The position numbers and the translations under genes were made by a program. A DNA stretch of 64,000 nucleotides from Blastococcus aggregatus (GTDB lineage: Bacteria > Actinomycetota > Actinomycetes > Mycobacteriales > Geodermatophilaceae): assembly GCF_900221005.1 (NCBI RefSeq), contig NZ_OBQI01000005.1, positions 1 to 64,000 of the forward strand, written 5' to 3'. Under the pieces are notes generated by a model, which saw only the letters and a list, made by a program, of their open reading frames with translations, was not told where the DNA came from and ran no database searches. Shown here one piece after another: positions 1-21,336 of this stretch (position 1 is the first letter of the stretch; every line of letters begins with the position of its first letter).

Positions 1-212
1 AAAGGAATCCCAGCCGCAGATCCGAAGACCCACGACACGGGGTATTACTTGGCACTGACTTTCGGCACGCTGTTGAGTTCTCAAAGAGCGGACGCACAGA
101 CACTCGACCCTTCCGGGCTTCGTCCCTGGCTGGATGTCCAACACTACGCCGGTTTCCGTGAACCGCCAGAGGCAGGTCCCGGCCCGGCAGACCCTCAGGT
201 CCGCGCGGCGCA
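1..212 (-). promoter_or_regulatory. rRNA operon leader with boxA antitermination element
   Basis: Read on the minus strand, the stretch carries TTTGAGAACTC at 85-75, followed by AACAGCGTGCC. This is the boxA-like sequence found in actinobacterial rRNA leaders, where the Nus antitermination complex assembles. The leader runs toward position 1, so the 16S gene should begin just outside the left edge. There is no plausible protein gene here. The assignment rests on the motif plus the rRNA-type promoter immediately upstream (219-247); the 16S itself is not visible. Confidence 0.8.
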
Positions 213-218
213 GAGAGA

Positions 219-247
219 AAGTTACGTGCCTCGGCAGGCGGTGTCAA
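219..247 (-). promoter_or_regulatory. Strong housekeeping-sigma promoter for the rRNA operon
   Basis: On the minus strand a perfect -35 TTGACA (247-242) is separated by exactly 17 nt from a -10 TAACTT (224-219). Consensus -35 boxes are rare in this GC-rich window, and this one lies directly upstream of the boxA leader, as expected for rRNA transcription. The start point should be near 212. It lies downstream of the tyrS stop, so tyrS and the rRNA operon point the same way but rRNA has its own promoter. Confidence 0.8.
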
Positions 248-323
248 ACCGCCCCGGAGTGACGCCCGACACCGGACGGTCACATGCGGCACATCCGGCG
301 TTCACCCGGCGCGGAGTGCCTGG

Positions 324-1601
<1,278 letters not shown>

Positions 1602-1612
1602 AGGTGCTCCGG

Positions 1613-6486
<4,874 letters not shown>

Positions 6487-6490
<4 letters not shown>

Positions 6491-7526
6491 GGTGCTGTGC
6501 CCTCCTTCGGCATCGGTGTGGGCAGGGCAGGGACGACCATCGTCCCGGTGCCCTCGGTCGTGAACATCTCCAGCAGCAGGGCGTGCGGCGTGCGCCCGTC
6601 GACGACGGTCGCCCGCTTCACCCCGCCCTGGACCGCCCGCAGGCAGGCGGCCATCTTCGGCGCCATCCCGGCGTCCAGGTCGGGCAGGATCTCGGCCAGT
6701 TCGGTGACGTCGATCTGCTGCACCAGCGAGTCGCGGTCCGGCCAGTCGGCGTAGAGCCCCTCGACGTCGGTGAGGACGACGAGCTTCACCGCGTCCAGCG
6801 CGACGGCGACCGCCGCGGCGGCGGTGTCGGCGTTGACGTTGTGCACGACGCCGTGCCGGTCGGGGGCGACGGTGGCGATGACCGGGATGTGCCCGGCCTC
6901 CAGCAGCGCCCTCACCGGTGCGGGGTCGACCTCGACGACGTCGCCGACCAGGCCGATGTCGACCGGCTCGCCGTCGACGACGGCCTGCGTGCGCTCGGCG
7001 GTGAACAGTCCGCCGTCCTCGCCGGACAGGCCGACGGCCAGCGGGCCGTGCTGGTTGATCAGCCCGACCACCTCGGGGGTGACCTGACCGGTGAGCACCA
7101 TGCGGACGACGCCGATCGTCTGCTCGGTGGTGACCCGCAGGCCGCCGCGGAACTCGCTCTCGATGCCCAGCCGGCCCAGCATCTCGGTGATCTGCGGGCC
7201 GCCCCCGTGGACGACGACCGGCAGGATCCCGCAGGTCCGCAGGAACACCATGTCGTCGGCGAAGGCGCGCCGGCACTCGTCGTCGACCATCGCGTGGCCG
7301 CCGTACTTGATCACGACGACGTTGCCGTGGAACTCCTTGAGCCACGGCAGCGCGCCGGTGAGGACGGCGATCCGGCGGGCGTCGCCCTCGGGGTCGTGGG
7401 TCCGCATGACCCGGTGCGTGCCGATGCGGCGCGGCGGCGTCATCTGGTCCGGCGCGATGTCCGGCGGGGTCGGGTCCTGGGCCGCGTCGTCGTGGACCGT
7501 GGTCACGTGCGGCTCCGGCTCGGTAC

Positions 7527-7530
<4 letters not shown>
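6487..7530 (-). CDS. argB: Acetylglutamate kinase
   Basis: Phosphorylates N-acetylglutamate, the usual arginine-feedback step. The amino-acid-kinase signature KYGGHAM is at residues 75-81, and glycine-rich VHGGGPQI follows. The GTG at 7530 overlaps the argJ stop as GTGA, which argues for it, but this gives an N-terminal extension of about 40 residues rich in Asp, Pro and Thr. An ATG at 7407 (MRTHDPEG) would give a standard ~306-residue protein with the N-terminal helix used in arginine-sensitive kinases. Identity is certain; the start is open. Confidence 0.93.
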
Positions 7531-9748
<2,218 letters not shown>

Positions 9749-9789
9749 TCATCCGGGTTACCGCCGCGCCACCTGGGCAGAGACCGGCG

Positions 9790-10671
9790 GTGACCGCGTT
9801 CGACCGGATCGTCATCATCTTCAACCCGCAGAGCACCGGCAACGCGCAGGAGTCCGCCACCGAGCTGCGTGACGAGCTCGCGGCTCGCCTGCCGGACCTG
9901 CCGCTGGAGCTCGCGCCCACCCAGCACGCCGGGCACGCTCGCGACCTGGCCCGGGAGGCCGCGCGGACAGGGGCCCCGCTCGTCGTGTCGGTGAGCGGCG
10001 ACGGCGGCTACAACGAGGTCGTCAACGGGTTGATGGACGCCGGCAACGACTCCGCCGCCTGCGCGGTGCGGGCGGCCGGCAACGCCAACGACCACCGGCG
10101 GGTCACCCGGCAGCGACCGCTGGCCGACGCCATCGTCGCGGGCGACGTCCGGCGGCTGGACCTGCTGCGGCTCACCGTCGCGACGGGCGAGGCCGCGGAG
10201 GTCCGGTACGCGCACTCCTACATCGGCGTCGGTCTCACGCCGGTCGTCGCCGTCGACCTGGAGAAGGGCGGCAAGGGCTCCTGGCGCGAGATCGCGTCCG
10301 TGGTCCGCGGGTTCTCCCGCTTCCGCCCCTTCCCCATCCGGCTGGAGGACGGCCGCCGGCGCCGGATCGACAGCCTGGTGTTCGCCAACATCGACGAGAT
10401 GGCCAAGCACGCGCGACTGAGCGACGGCGGCGCGCCGGACGACGGCCGGTTCGAGGTCATCACCCAGCGGCAGACCGGGAAGTTGCGGGTCCTCGCCACG
10501 GCGGTCCGGGCGGCGACCCGCGGTCTCGGGCCCCAGCCCAGCGCGACGCACTACGGCTTCACCACGCTGGCGCCGATGCCGCTGCAGCTGGACGGCGAGC
10601 TGATCGAGCTGGACGCGGACACCCCGGTGGCTGTCGACATCGCCCCGCTGGCGCTGGCCACGGTCTTCTGA
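9790..10671 (+). CDS. Diacylglycerol/lipid kinase family protein
   Basis: Contains the DAGK catalytic fold: IVIIFNPQSTG at the N terminus, a nucleotide loop SGDGGYNEVVNG (about residues 75-86, in place of the classical GGDGTLNEV) and C-terminal beta-sandwich segments near LDGELIELD. Such enzymes phosphorylate lipids (diacylglycerol or sphingoid-like substrates) on the inner membrane face. The changed loop appears in a subset of actinobacterial members, so activity is likely but the substrate is unknown. 293 residues, GTG start. It is divergent from argC and convergent with the SDR that follows. It has no pathway link to arginine. Confidence 0.8.
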   Translation: MTAFDRIVIIFNPQSTGNAQESATELRDELAARLPDLPLELAPTQHAGHARDLAREAARTGAPLVVSVSGDGGYNEVVNGLMDAGNDSAACAVRAAGNANDHRRVTRQRPLADAIVAGDVRRLDLLRLTVATGEAAEVRYAHSYIGVGLTPVVAVDLEKGGKGSWREIASVVRGFSRFRPFPIRLEDGRRRRIDSLVFANIDEMAKHARLSDGGAPDDGRFEVITQRQTGKLRVLATAVRAATRGLGPQPSATHYGFTTLAPMPLQLDGELIELDADTPVAVDIAPLALATVF

Positions 10672-10684
10672 CGGCGGGGCTGCC

Positions 10685-11480
10685 TCAGCCCAGCGGGTCG
10701 GAGTCGCCGTAGGGCTGCAGGCGGAGCATGCGGGCGGCGTCCTCGGGGGTGGTGGCGCGCAGGACGTCGAGGTCGTCCTTGCCGGCCCGCACGAAGCGGC
10801 CCGACCACTGGTCCAGCTCTCCGGCGGCGATCGCGGCGATCAGCTCGACGACCTTCTCGGGCGGCGTCCAGTCCGTGAACCGCTCCCACATGTGCATGGA
10901 GCGGGTCATCGGGGTGTCGACGACGCCGGGGGCGACGTCGAACGCGCGCACGTCGGAGCCCTCGAGCGCCGACGCCAGCGACTCGGTCAGCCGCATCAAC
11001 CCGGTCTTGGCGACCGAATAGGCCGAGTAGTCGGGCGCGCCCCGCGTGCCCATGCCGCTGGCGATGTTGACGACCCGCCCGCTGTTGCGCAGCACCATCC
11101 ACGGCACGACGGTGCGCACGGTCAGCAGCGCGCCCCGCACGTGGCTGGAGACGACGTCCCACCACTGGTCGGGGTCGGCCTCCCACACCGGCACCTCGAA
11201 CTCGTCGATCAGGCCGGCGTTGTTGACCAGCAGCGCGATCGGGCCGAGCTCCTCGCGCACGACGCCGACCGCCTCCTCCACCGACGCGCGGTCGGTGACG
11301 TCGGCGGCCACGGCCAGGGTGCGCCCGCCGGTGGCCGCGGCGACCTCGTCCATCGCCGTCCGGAGCCGGTCCTCCGTGCGGGCCAGCCCGGCCACGGCCA
11401 TGCCGCGGGCGGCCAGGCCTTCGACCAGGTGCCGCCCGATGCCGGACGACGCCCCGGTGACCAGCGCGACCCCGGACAGC

Positions 11481-11488
<8 letters not shown>
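10685..11488 (-). CDS. SDR-family oxidoreductase
   Basis: Short-chain dehydrogenase with a classical cofactor motif TGASSGIG near residue 11, NNAG near 90, and the catalytic triad region with YSAYSVAK (Tyr and Lys) near 155. It probably uses NADP(H) or NAD(H) on a small alcohol or ketone; the substrate is not readable from sequence. 267 residues. The GTG at 11488 overlaps the pheT stop by 8 nt, so it is translated as the third gene of the pheS-pheT unit. Confidence 0.85.
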
Positions 11489-15208
<3,720 letters not shown>

Positions 15209-15242
15209 TCACCTGCCGGGGCTCGGCAGCCGATGGCCGGAC

Positions 15243-17513
15243 GTGGACCTCTTCCCTGAGCACCCCGGCAGCGCGCTCGAGGCGGCGTTGGCCCCCGGCG
15301 GCGTGCACAGCGTCTTCCAGCCCATCGTGGAGCTCGACACCGGCCGCGTCGTCGCCTACGAGGCGCTCGCCCGCGGACCCGAGGGCCCGCTCGAGCGGCC
15401 CGACCAGCTGTTCGCCGCGGCGCGGGCCGCCGGCCGGCTGGCCGAGCTCGACGAGCTCTGCCGCGCGGCGGCGTTCCGCGGCGCGGTGGAGCAGGGGCTG
15501 CTGGCCCCGCTCACCGTCTTCGTCAACGTCGAGCCGGAGGTGCTCGACAGCGCCCCGCTCGACGACCTGCTCGCGATCGCCGAGGGCGCACCGCGAAACC
15601 TCCGGGTGGTCCTGGAGATCACCGAGCGCGCGCTGGCGGCCCGGCCGGCGGAGCTGCTGCGCACCGTCGAGCGCGTCCGCAGCCTGGGCTGGGGCGTGGC
15701 CGTCGACGACGTCGGCGCGGACTCCATGTCGCTGGCCTTCCTGCCGCTGCTGTCCCCCGACGTGATCAAGCTGGACCTGCGTCTGGTGCAGGACCGGCCC
15801 GGACCGGCGGTCGCGGAGATCATGAACGCCGTCAACGCGCACGCCGAGCGGACCGGCGCCCTCGTGCTGGCCGAGGGCATCGAGAACGAGGAGCACCTGG
15901 CCACGGCCCGGGCGCTGGGCGCCACGCTGGGCCAGGGGTGGCTGTTCGGCCGCCCCGGTCCCGGGGCCGCCCCCGGTCTCCCGGCCGGCGAGCTCGTGCT
16001 GGCCCCCGCACCGGCGGCCGCCGCCGTCGACACCTCGCCGTTCGGCTGCCTGCCGGCCGGCGTCCCGCTGCGCCGTTCGGTCAAGTCGCTGCTCATCGAG
16101 CTGAGCAAGCAGCTCGAGCGGGAGGCGATGCGCCTGGGTGAGACCTGCGTCGTCGCGTCCACCTTCCAGGAGGCGCGTCACTTCACGCCCTCGACCATCC
16201 AGCGCTACCGCGACCTCGTCGAGCGCACCGGCTTCGTCTGCGCCCTGGGCGAGGACCTGCCGGTCGAGCCCCTGCCCGGGGTGCGCGGTGCCGCGCTGGA
16301 CCCGTCCGACCCGGTGCGGGGCGAGTGGGACGTCGTCGTCCTCAGCCCGCACTTCAGCGCCGCGCTGCTGGCCCGTGACCTCGGGGACGACGGCCCGGAC
16401 CTGGAGCGCAGCTTCGAGTACGCCCTGACCTACGACCGGGCCACGGTCATCCGGGCCGCGCACGCCCTGCTGACCCGCGTCGTCCCCCGGACCGGCGCCG
16501 CCCTGCCGGCCGCGCCGCAGCGCCCGGCCCACACCTCCACCGCCCCGAGCGCGGCTCCGGACCGGCTGCACATCGGGCCGGACGGCGACACCCTGCTGCG
16601 CAGCGCGCTGGCCGCCACGACCAGCGGCGTCACCATCGCCGACATGCGGCTGCCCGACCAGCCGCTCATCTACGTCAACGACGCGTTCGAGACCCTCGCC
16701 GGGCTCTCCCGCGACGACGTCCTGGGCCGCAACTGCCGGTTCCTGCAGTCGCCGGACACCGATCCGGCCGCGGTCGCCCGCATCCGAGCGGCCATCGACC
16801 GGGGCGAGGAGTGCCGGGAGACGGTGCTGAACCTCCGGGGCACCGACAGGGAGCCGTGGTGGAACGAGATCCACCTCGCCCCGGTCTTCGACTCCGACGG
16901 CGTCCTGGTGCAGTACATCGGGGTGCAGCACGACGTCACCGCACGCGTGCTGGCCGAGCGGGCGCTGCTGCAGGAGCGCGACCGCAACCGGGCCTTCCTC
17001 ACCCGCATCGAGGAGCTGGCCTACACCGACCCGCTCACCGGGCTGCCCAACCGGCGGCGACTCGAGGAGCAGATGGAGACGGCGCTGTGGGACGCGCGCA
17101 GCGGCTCGGACACCGTCGCGCTGCTCTTCGTCGACCTGAACGGCTTCAAGGCGGTCAACGACGAGCTCGGCCACGCCGCCGGGGACGAGCTGCTCCAGGC
17201 GGTCGCGCGGACGCTGCGCACCCGGCTGCGCCGCGGTGACCTGCTGTCCCGGCTCGGCGGCGACGAGTTCCTCGTCGCGCTCCCGGGCCTGGCCCCCGAG
17301 AGCGCCGCGACCGAGGCGCGACGCGTGGCCGACGACCTGTCCGCGGCCGTCGGGGTCGAGATGGAGGCCGCGGGCCGCGAGGTCCGCATCAGCGCGAGCG
17401 TCGGGGTGGCCGTCTATCCGGCGGACGGCGAGGAGTTCGGCGCGCTGCTGCACAGCGCCGACATGGACATGTACGCCCGGAAGTCCTCGCGCCGGGGGCT
17501 CGTCCCGCGCTGA
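15243..17513 (+). CDS. EAL-DICT-LOV-GGDEF protein, putative blue-light-controlled c-di-GMP enzyme
   Basis: A four-domain signalling protein of 756 residues. EAL phosphodiesterase domain, about 20-250: E40-A41-L42, N95, E128, D155-D156 and K176 are all present. DICT sensory domain, about 265-415. LOV domain, about 455-567: GRNCRFLQ with photoactive-type C498, plus flavin contacts N530, N541 and Q562. GGDEF domain, about 585-750: intact GGDEF at 672-676 and an RxxD inhibitory site at 663-666. It could therefore both make and break c-di-GMP under blue-light control. No membrane segment is visible. The GTG at 15243 is the last start before the EAL domain; an in-frame GTG at 15189 is possible. Confidence 0.9.
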   Translation: MDLFPEHPGSALEAALAPGGVHSVFQPIVELDTGRVVAYEALARGPEGPLERPDQLFAAARAAGRLAELDELCRAAAFRGAVEQGLLAPLTVFVNVEPEVLDSAPLDDLLAIAEGAPRNLRVVLEITERALAARPAELLRTVERVRSLGWGVAVDDVGADSMSLAFLPLLSPDVIKLDLRLVQDRPGPAVAEIMNAVNAHAERTGALVLAEGIENEEHLATARALGATLGQGWLFGRPGPGAAPGLPAGELVLAPAPAAAAVDTSPFGCLPAGVPLRRSVKSLLIELSKQLEREAMRLGETCVVASTFQEARHFTPSTIQRYRDLVERTGFVCALGEDLPVEPLPGVRGAALDPSDPVRGEWDVVVLSPHFSAALLARDLGDDGPDLERSFEYALTYDRATVIRAAHALLTRVVPRTGAALPAAPQRPAHTSTAPSAAPDRLHIGPDGDTLLRSALAATTSGVTIADMRLPDQPLIYVNDAFETLAGLSRDDVLGRNCRFLQSPDTDPAAVARIRAAIDRGEECRETVLNLRGTDREPWWNEIHLAPVFDSDGVLVQYIGVQHDVTARVLAERALLQERDRNRAFLTRIEELAYTDPLTGLPNRRRLEEQMETALWDARSGSDTVALLFVDLNGFKAVNDELGHAAGDELLQAVARTLRTRLRRGDLLSRLGGDEFLVALPGLAPESAATEARRVADDLSAAVGVEMEAAGREVRISASVGVAVYPADGEEFGALLHSADMDMYARKSSRRGLVPR

Positions 17514-17590
17514 ACCGCGGCGGACGCGGGTGCTAGAACCGGTGCGGGAGCGCCGGCCGCGGCGCGGGAGCGGACGGGTCGGAGGCCGAG

Positions 17591-18433
17591 GTGGCGGTGC
17601 TGCTCGCGCTGACCTCGGCGCTCCTCTACGGGGCCAGCGACTTCTGCGGCGGCATCGCCAGCCGGCGGGCCCCGGCCCTCGCGGTGGTGGCGGTCTCCCA
17701 GGCCGTCGGGCTGCTCGCCCTCCTCGCGCTGCTCCCCTGGCTGGCCGGCGACCTGACCGTCGCCGCCCTCGGTTGGGGCGGTGCGGCCGGTGCGGCCGGC
17801 ACGGCGGCGATGGTGCTCTTCTACCGCGCACTGGCCGTCGGCGTCATGAGCGTGGTCGCGCCGGTCACCGCGGTCGCCGGCGCGGCCGTGCCGGTGCTGG
17901 CCGGGCTGGTCCTCGGCGAGCGCGTGGGCACGGCGGCCTCGGTCGGCATCGCGCTGGCGCTGGTCGCCGTCCTCCTGGTGGCGGCCGAGGGCGGGCTGAC
18001 CTCGCTGCGCACGGCCCGACCCGGCGCCTACGCACCGGCCGTGGCCGCCGGCGCCGGCTTCGGGGTGTTCTTCGTGCTGCTCGACCAGGCCCCCGCCGAC
18101 GCCGGTCTCACCCCGCTCGTCGGCGCCCGAGTGCTGTCGCTGACGCTGATCGTGCTCCTCGGCCTGGCCGCCGGCCGCCCGCTGCACGTCCCCCGGACCG
18201 GGCTGCCGGTGGTGCTGCTCGCCGGCGTCGGCGACATGGGCGCCAACGCGCTGTTCCTGCTCGCCACCCAGCAGGACGGCCCGCTGGCCGTCACCGCGGT
18301 GCTCGCCTCGCTCTACCCGGTCACCACCGTCCTGCTGGCCCTGGTCCTGCTGCGCGAACGCCTGGTCGGCACGCAGCTGGCCGGGGTGGGAGCCGCTGCG
18401 GCCGCCGTCGTCCTCATCGCCCTCCCCGGCTGA
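17591..18433 (+). CDS. EamA/DMT-family transporter
   Basis: An integral membrane protein of 280 residues with two EamA repeats and about ten hydrophobic helices. It starts directly in a membrane segment (VLLALTSALLYGASDFCGG) and has the typical second-repeat ending with LLRERLVG. EamA proteins usually export metabolites; the substrate is not predictable. The GTG at 17591 has GGAGGCCGAG just upstream. It lies between two related EAL-DICT genes on the same strand, with gaps of 77 and 73 nt, so the three may form one unit. Confidence 0.88.
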   Translation: MAVLLALTSALLYGASDFCGGIASRRAPALAVVAVSQAVGLLALLALLPWLAGDLTVAALGWGGAAGAAGTAAMVLFYRALAVGVMSVVAPVTAVAGAAVPVLAGLVLGERVGTAASVGIALALVAVLLVAAEGGLTSLRTARPGAYAPAVAAGAGFGVFFVLLDQAPADAGLTPLVGARVLSLTLIVLLGLAAGRPLHVPRTGLPVVLLAGVGDMGANALFLLATQQDGPLAVTAVLASLYPVTTVLLALVLLRERLVGTQLAGVGAAAAAVVLIALPG

Positions 18434-18506
18434 GGCGGCCTCCCCCTTCGGGGTGGGAGCGACGTGCTCGGCTCACCCTCCGACCCCGGGCGGCCGATGT
18501 CAGGAT

Positions 18507-20327
18507 GTGCGCCGCGATCTCCCCGCCCCCCTCGCCGATGCCCTCGACCGGGTGCTCGACGGCGGGGTGCACAGCGTCTTCCAGCCGATCGTCGACCTCG
18601 ACAGCGACCGCGTCGTCGCCTACGAGGCGCTGGCCCGCGGCCCCGAGGGGCCGCTCGCGAACCCGGACGCCATGTTCGCCGCCGCCCGTGCCGCCGGCCG
18701 CCTCGCCGAGCTGGACGGCGCCTGTCGCGCCGCCGCGTTCCGGGGCGCGGTCGAGCACGGTCTGCTGGCTCCCACCACCGTCTTCGTCAACGTCGAGCCC
18801 GAGGTGCTCGACACGGCGCCGCTGGCCGACCTGCTGGCCATCGCCGCCACCGCGCCCGGCGACCTGCGCGTCGTCCTGGAGGTCACCGAGCGCGCGCTGG
18901 CCGCCCGACCCGCGGAGCTGCTGCGCACCGTCGAGCGCGTCCGCCGCCTCGGCTGGGGCATCGCCCTCGACGACGTCGGCGCCGACCCCATGTCGCTGTC
19001 GTTCATGCCGCTGCTGCGTCCCGACGTCGTCAAGCTCGACCTGCGGCTCGTCCAGGGCCGCCCCGGCCCCGCGATCGCGCGGGTCATGAACGCGGTCAAC
19101 GCCTACGCCGAGAGCACCGGCGCGCTCGTGCTGGCAGAGGGCATCGAGACGCAGGCACACCTGGACACCGCGCTCTCGCTCGGGGCGGTCCTCGGGCAGG
19201 GCTGGTTCCTCGGCCGCCCGGCGGCCGGTGCGCACCCCGATCGCCCGGCCGGCTCGCTGGTCCTGCCCGCCCCCGAGCCCCAGGCGACCGACGACGATCC
19301 GGACTCCCCGTTCGGCTGCCTGCCCCGCGGCACCCGGCTGCGCCGCTCGCCCAAGTCGCTGCTGGTCGAGCTGAGCAAGCAGCTCGAGCGCGAGGCCGTG
19401 GGCGTCGGCGACACCTGCGTGGTCGCGTCCACCTTCCAGGAGGCCCGGCACGTCACGCCGTCGACCGAGCGTCGGTACGCCGAGCTGGCGGCCGCCACCG
19501 GCTTCGTCTGCGCGGTCGGCGAGGGCCTGGACGCCGAGCCCCTGCCCGGCGTCCGCGGTGCCACCCTCGCCCCCGGCGATCCGGTGCGCGACGAGTGGGA
19601 CGTCGTCGTGCTGGGTCCGCACTTCGCCGTGGCGCTGCTGGCCCGCGACCTCGGCTCGACCGGCCCCGACATGGACCGCCAGTTCGAGTACGCCCTCACC
19701 TACGAGCGGGCCACGGTGGTCGAGGCGGCCTGCGCGCTGCTCTCCCGCGTCGCCCCGCGCCCCGGCGCCGTCCCGACCGCGCCGGCGACGGCGCCGGCTC
19801 CGATCCCGTCGCCCAGGTCCCCCGAACCCGAGCACCGCACCCGGCTGGCGGAGCTCGGCGGGACGGATCCGGCCACCGGGCTGCCCAGCCGGCGGCGGAC
19901 CGAGGACCTGCTCGAGGTCGCCACCTGGGACGCCCGCACCGGCGGCGGCCTCCTCGCCGTCCTCACCGTCGACCTGGAGGGCGTCGGCGTCCTCGCCGAG
20001 CGGTTCGGTCCCGACGCCGCGGACGACGTCCTGCGGGCCGCCGTCCTGCGGCTGCAGGGCCGGCTGCGCCACGGGGACCCGGTGGGCAGGCTCGGCGCGA
20101 CCCGGTTCGCCGTCGCCGTGCCCGAGCTGGCACCCGCCACCGCGGCCCCGGAGGTGGCCCGCATCGCCGCCGCGCTGGCCGACGCCGTCGGCGCGCCCTT
20201 CGTCGTCGCGGGCGAGCAGGTCTCGCTGGGCGTCCGCGTGGGGACGGCGCTGTGCCCCGTCGACGCCGACGACGTCCCGGGGTTGCTCGGCATCGCCGCG
20301 GGCGGCGAGACCGCCGTCCGTCGCTGA
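18507..20327 (+). CDS. EAL-DICT protein with degenerate GGDEF domain
   Basis: Paralogue of the 15243 gene, collinear from residue 20 and with the same register (E40-A41-L42, the DDVGAD segment, K176 region). EAL and DICT domains are followed, after a proline-rich linker, by a GGDEF-like domain whose signature reads GATRF, so cyclase activity is almost certainly lost. The LOV domain is absent altogether. 606 residues. It should act as a phosphodiesterase or as an allosteric partner. The GTG at 18507 (VRRDLPAP) has AGGA nearby; an in-frame ATG at 18453 is less likely. Confidence 0.87.
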   Translation: MRRDLPAPLADALDRVLDGGVHSVFQPIVDLDSDRVVAYEALARGPEGPLANPDAMFAAARAAGRLAELDGACRAAAFRGAVEHGLLAPTTVFVNVEPEVLDTAPLADLLAIAATAPGDLRVVLEVTERALAARPAELLRTVERVRRLGWGIALDDVGADPMSLSFMPLLRPDVVKLDLRLVQGRPGPAIARVMNAVNAYAESTGALVLAEGIETQAHLDTALSLGAVLGQGWFLGRPAAGAHPDRPAGSLVLPAPEPQATDDDPDSPFGCLPRGTRLRRSPKSLLVELSKQLEREAVGVGDTCVVASTFQEARHVTPSTERRYAELAAATGFVCAVGEGLDAEPLPGVRGATLAPGDPVRDEWDVVVLGPHFAVALLARDLGSTGPDMDRQFEYALTYERATVVEAACALLSRVAPRPGAVPTAPATAPAPIPSPRSPEPEHRTRLAELGGTDPATGLPSRRRTEDLLEVATWDARTGGGLLAVLTVDLEGVGVLAERFGPDAADDVLRAAVLRLQGRLRHGDPVGRLGATRFAVAVPELAPATAAPEVARIAAALADAVGAPFVVAGEQVSLGVRVGTALCPVDADDVPGLLGIAAGGETAVRR

Positions 20328-20333
20328 GCCGGC

Positions 20334-20636
20334 TCAGACCTCGGCGGCGCCGTCGAGCAGCTCGACCGGGAACGGCGGCCGGCCGATCCCGGTGACCCGG
20401 GTGTTGCCCCACGCATCGGGCTCGGTCGCCTCGGCCCGGCCGCTGCCGTGCGGCGTGGTCAGCTCCAGCCGGGTGCGCGCCGGCACCGCCAGCGCGAGCC
20501 GCCCGGACCACACCACCGAGCCGGCCAGCGGGTCGAACCGGGCCCCCAGCACCGCGCGGGCGCTGCGGGGCGGCTCCCCGTCGACGGCGACGGTCACCTC
20601 GCCGTCGTAGCCCTCGGGCTCCTCGTGCTCGCTCAT
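20334..20636 (-). CDS. Small DUF4873-like protein
   Basis: A 100-residue soluble protein starting MSEHEEPEGYDGEVTV. Its pattern (YDG near the start, an RAVLGARFDPLAG segment, then W-SGRL) resembles DUF4873, a domain found alone or at the C terminus of some flavin monooxygenases in actinobacteria. I recall the family from pattern only, so the domain name is moderate. The stop lies 6 nt from the EAL-DICT gene (convergent), and it is followed upstream by the TetR gene on the same strand. Its role is unknown. Confidence 0.65.
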   Translation of the reverse strand: MSEHEEPEGYDGEVTVAVDGEPPRSARAVLGARFDPLAGSVVWSGRLALAVPARTRLELTTPHGSGRAEATEPDAWGNTRVTGIGRPPFPVELLDGAAEV

Positions 20637-20669
20637 CGGCTCCTCCGTGGGGTGCTCGGGTGTGGTCGG

Positions 20670-21335
20670 TCAGCGTCCGGGCGGCAGCAGCGTGCCCAGC
20701 CCGCCGTGAGCGAGGTCGGTGAGCTGGTCGACCAGCTGCGCGGCGGGCACCGTCCGCGCCGCCGACCACCAGTGCGCGGCCAGCTGGACCATGCCGACGA
20801 CGCCGTAGGCCCAGGTGAGCGCGGCGTCCGGCGACCGGCCGGCGGCCGCGAGCCGCTCGCCCATCAGCACACCCAGCGCCTCGGCGATCTCCCGCTCGGT
20901 GGCGGCCACCAGGTCCGCCCGCCCGGACCGGCCGGCGTGGGCGTAGGCGAACCGGTAGAGCGCCGGTTCGTCCTCGATCAGCGAGACGAAGGCGGCGATG
21001 ACCGCGTGCAGCTGCGCGCGGTCGTCGGCGCGGTCGGCGACCAGCTCACCCATGAGCCGCGGCAGCAGGATCGCGTCGGAGATCCGGCCCAGGACGGCGT
21101 CGACCAGCTCGTCCTTGTCGCTGAAGTAGCGGTAGATGACCGTCTTGGAGACCCCCGCGCTGCGGGCGACGTCCTCGACCGCGAACTCGGGGCCGGCCAC
21201 CCGCACGGCCTCCACCGCGGCGGTGACCAGATCCTCCCGCCGCGCACGCCGGTGCTCGGTCCACCGCGCTCGCCGGCCGTCCGTGGGCGCGTCGGGCGCG
21301 TCGACCGACGGCGTGTCGACCGCCGCGGGTTGCAT
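20670..21335 (-). CDS. TetR-family transcriptional regulator
   Basis: A 221-residue one-component repressor. The N-terminal HTH is clear (AVEDVARSAGVSKTVIYRYFSDKDELVDAV, about residues 55-85); the C-terminal half is an all-helical ligand domain. It is divergent from the AurF-like oxygenase, with the probable operator between them (21337-21351), so it most likely controls that gene and itself. The ATG at 21335 lies 7 nt after a TACGGT -10 box, implying a leaderless message; longer readings run through the promoter. Confidence 0.88.
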   Translation of the reverse strand: MQPAAVDTPSVDAPDAPTDGRRARWTEHRRARREDLVTAAVEAVRVAGPEFAVEDVARSAGVSKTVIYRYFSDKDELVDAVLGRISDAILLPRLMGELVADRADDRAQLHAVIAAFVSLIEDEPALYRFAYAHAGRSGRADLVAATEREIAEALGVLMGERLAAAGRSPDAALTWAYGVVGMVQLAAHWWSAARTVPAAQLVDQLTDLAHGGLGTLLPPGR

Positions 21336-21336
21336 G

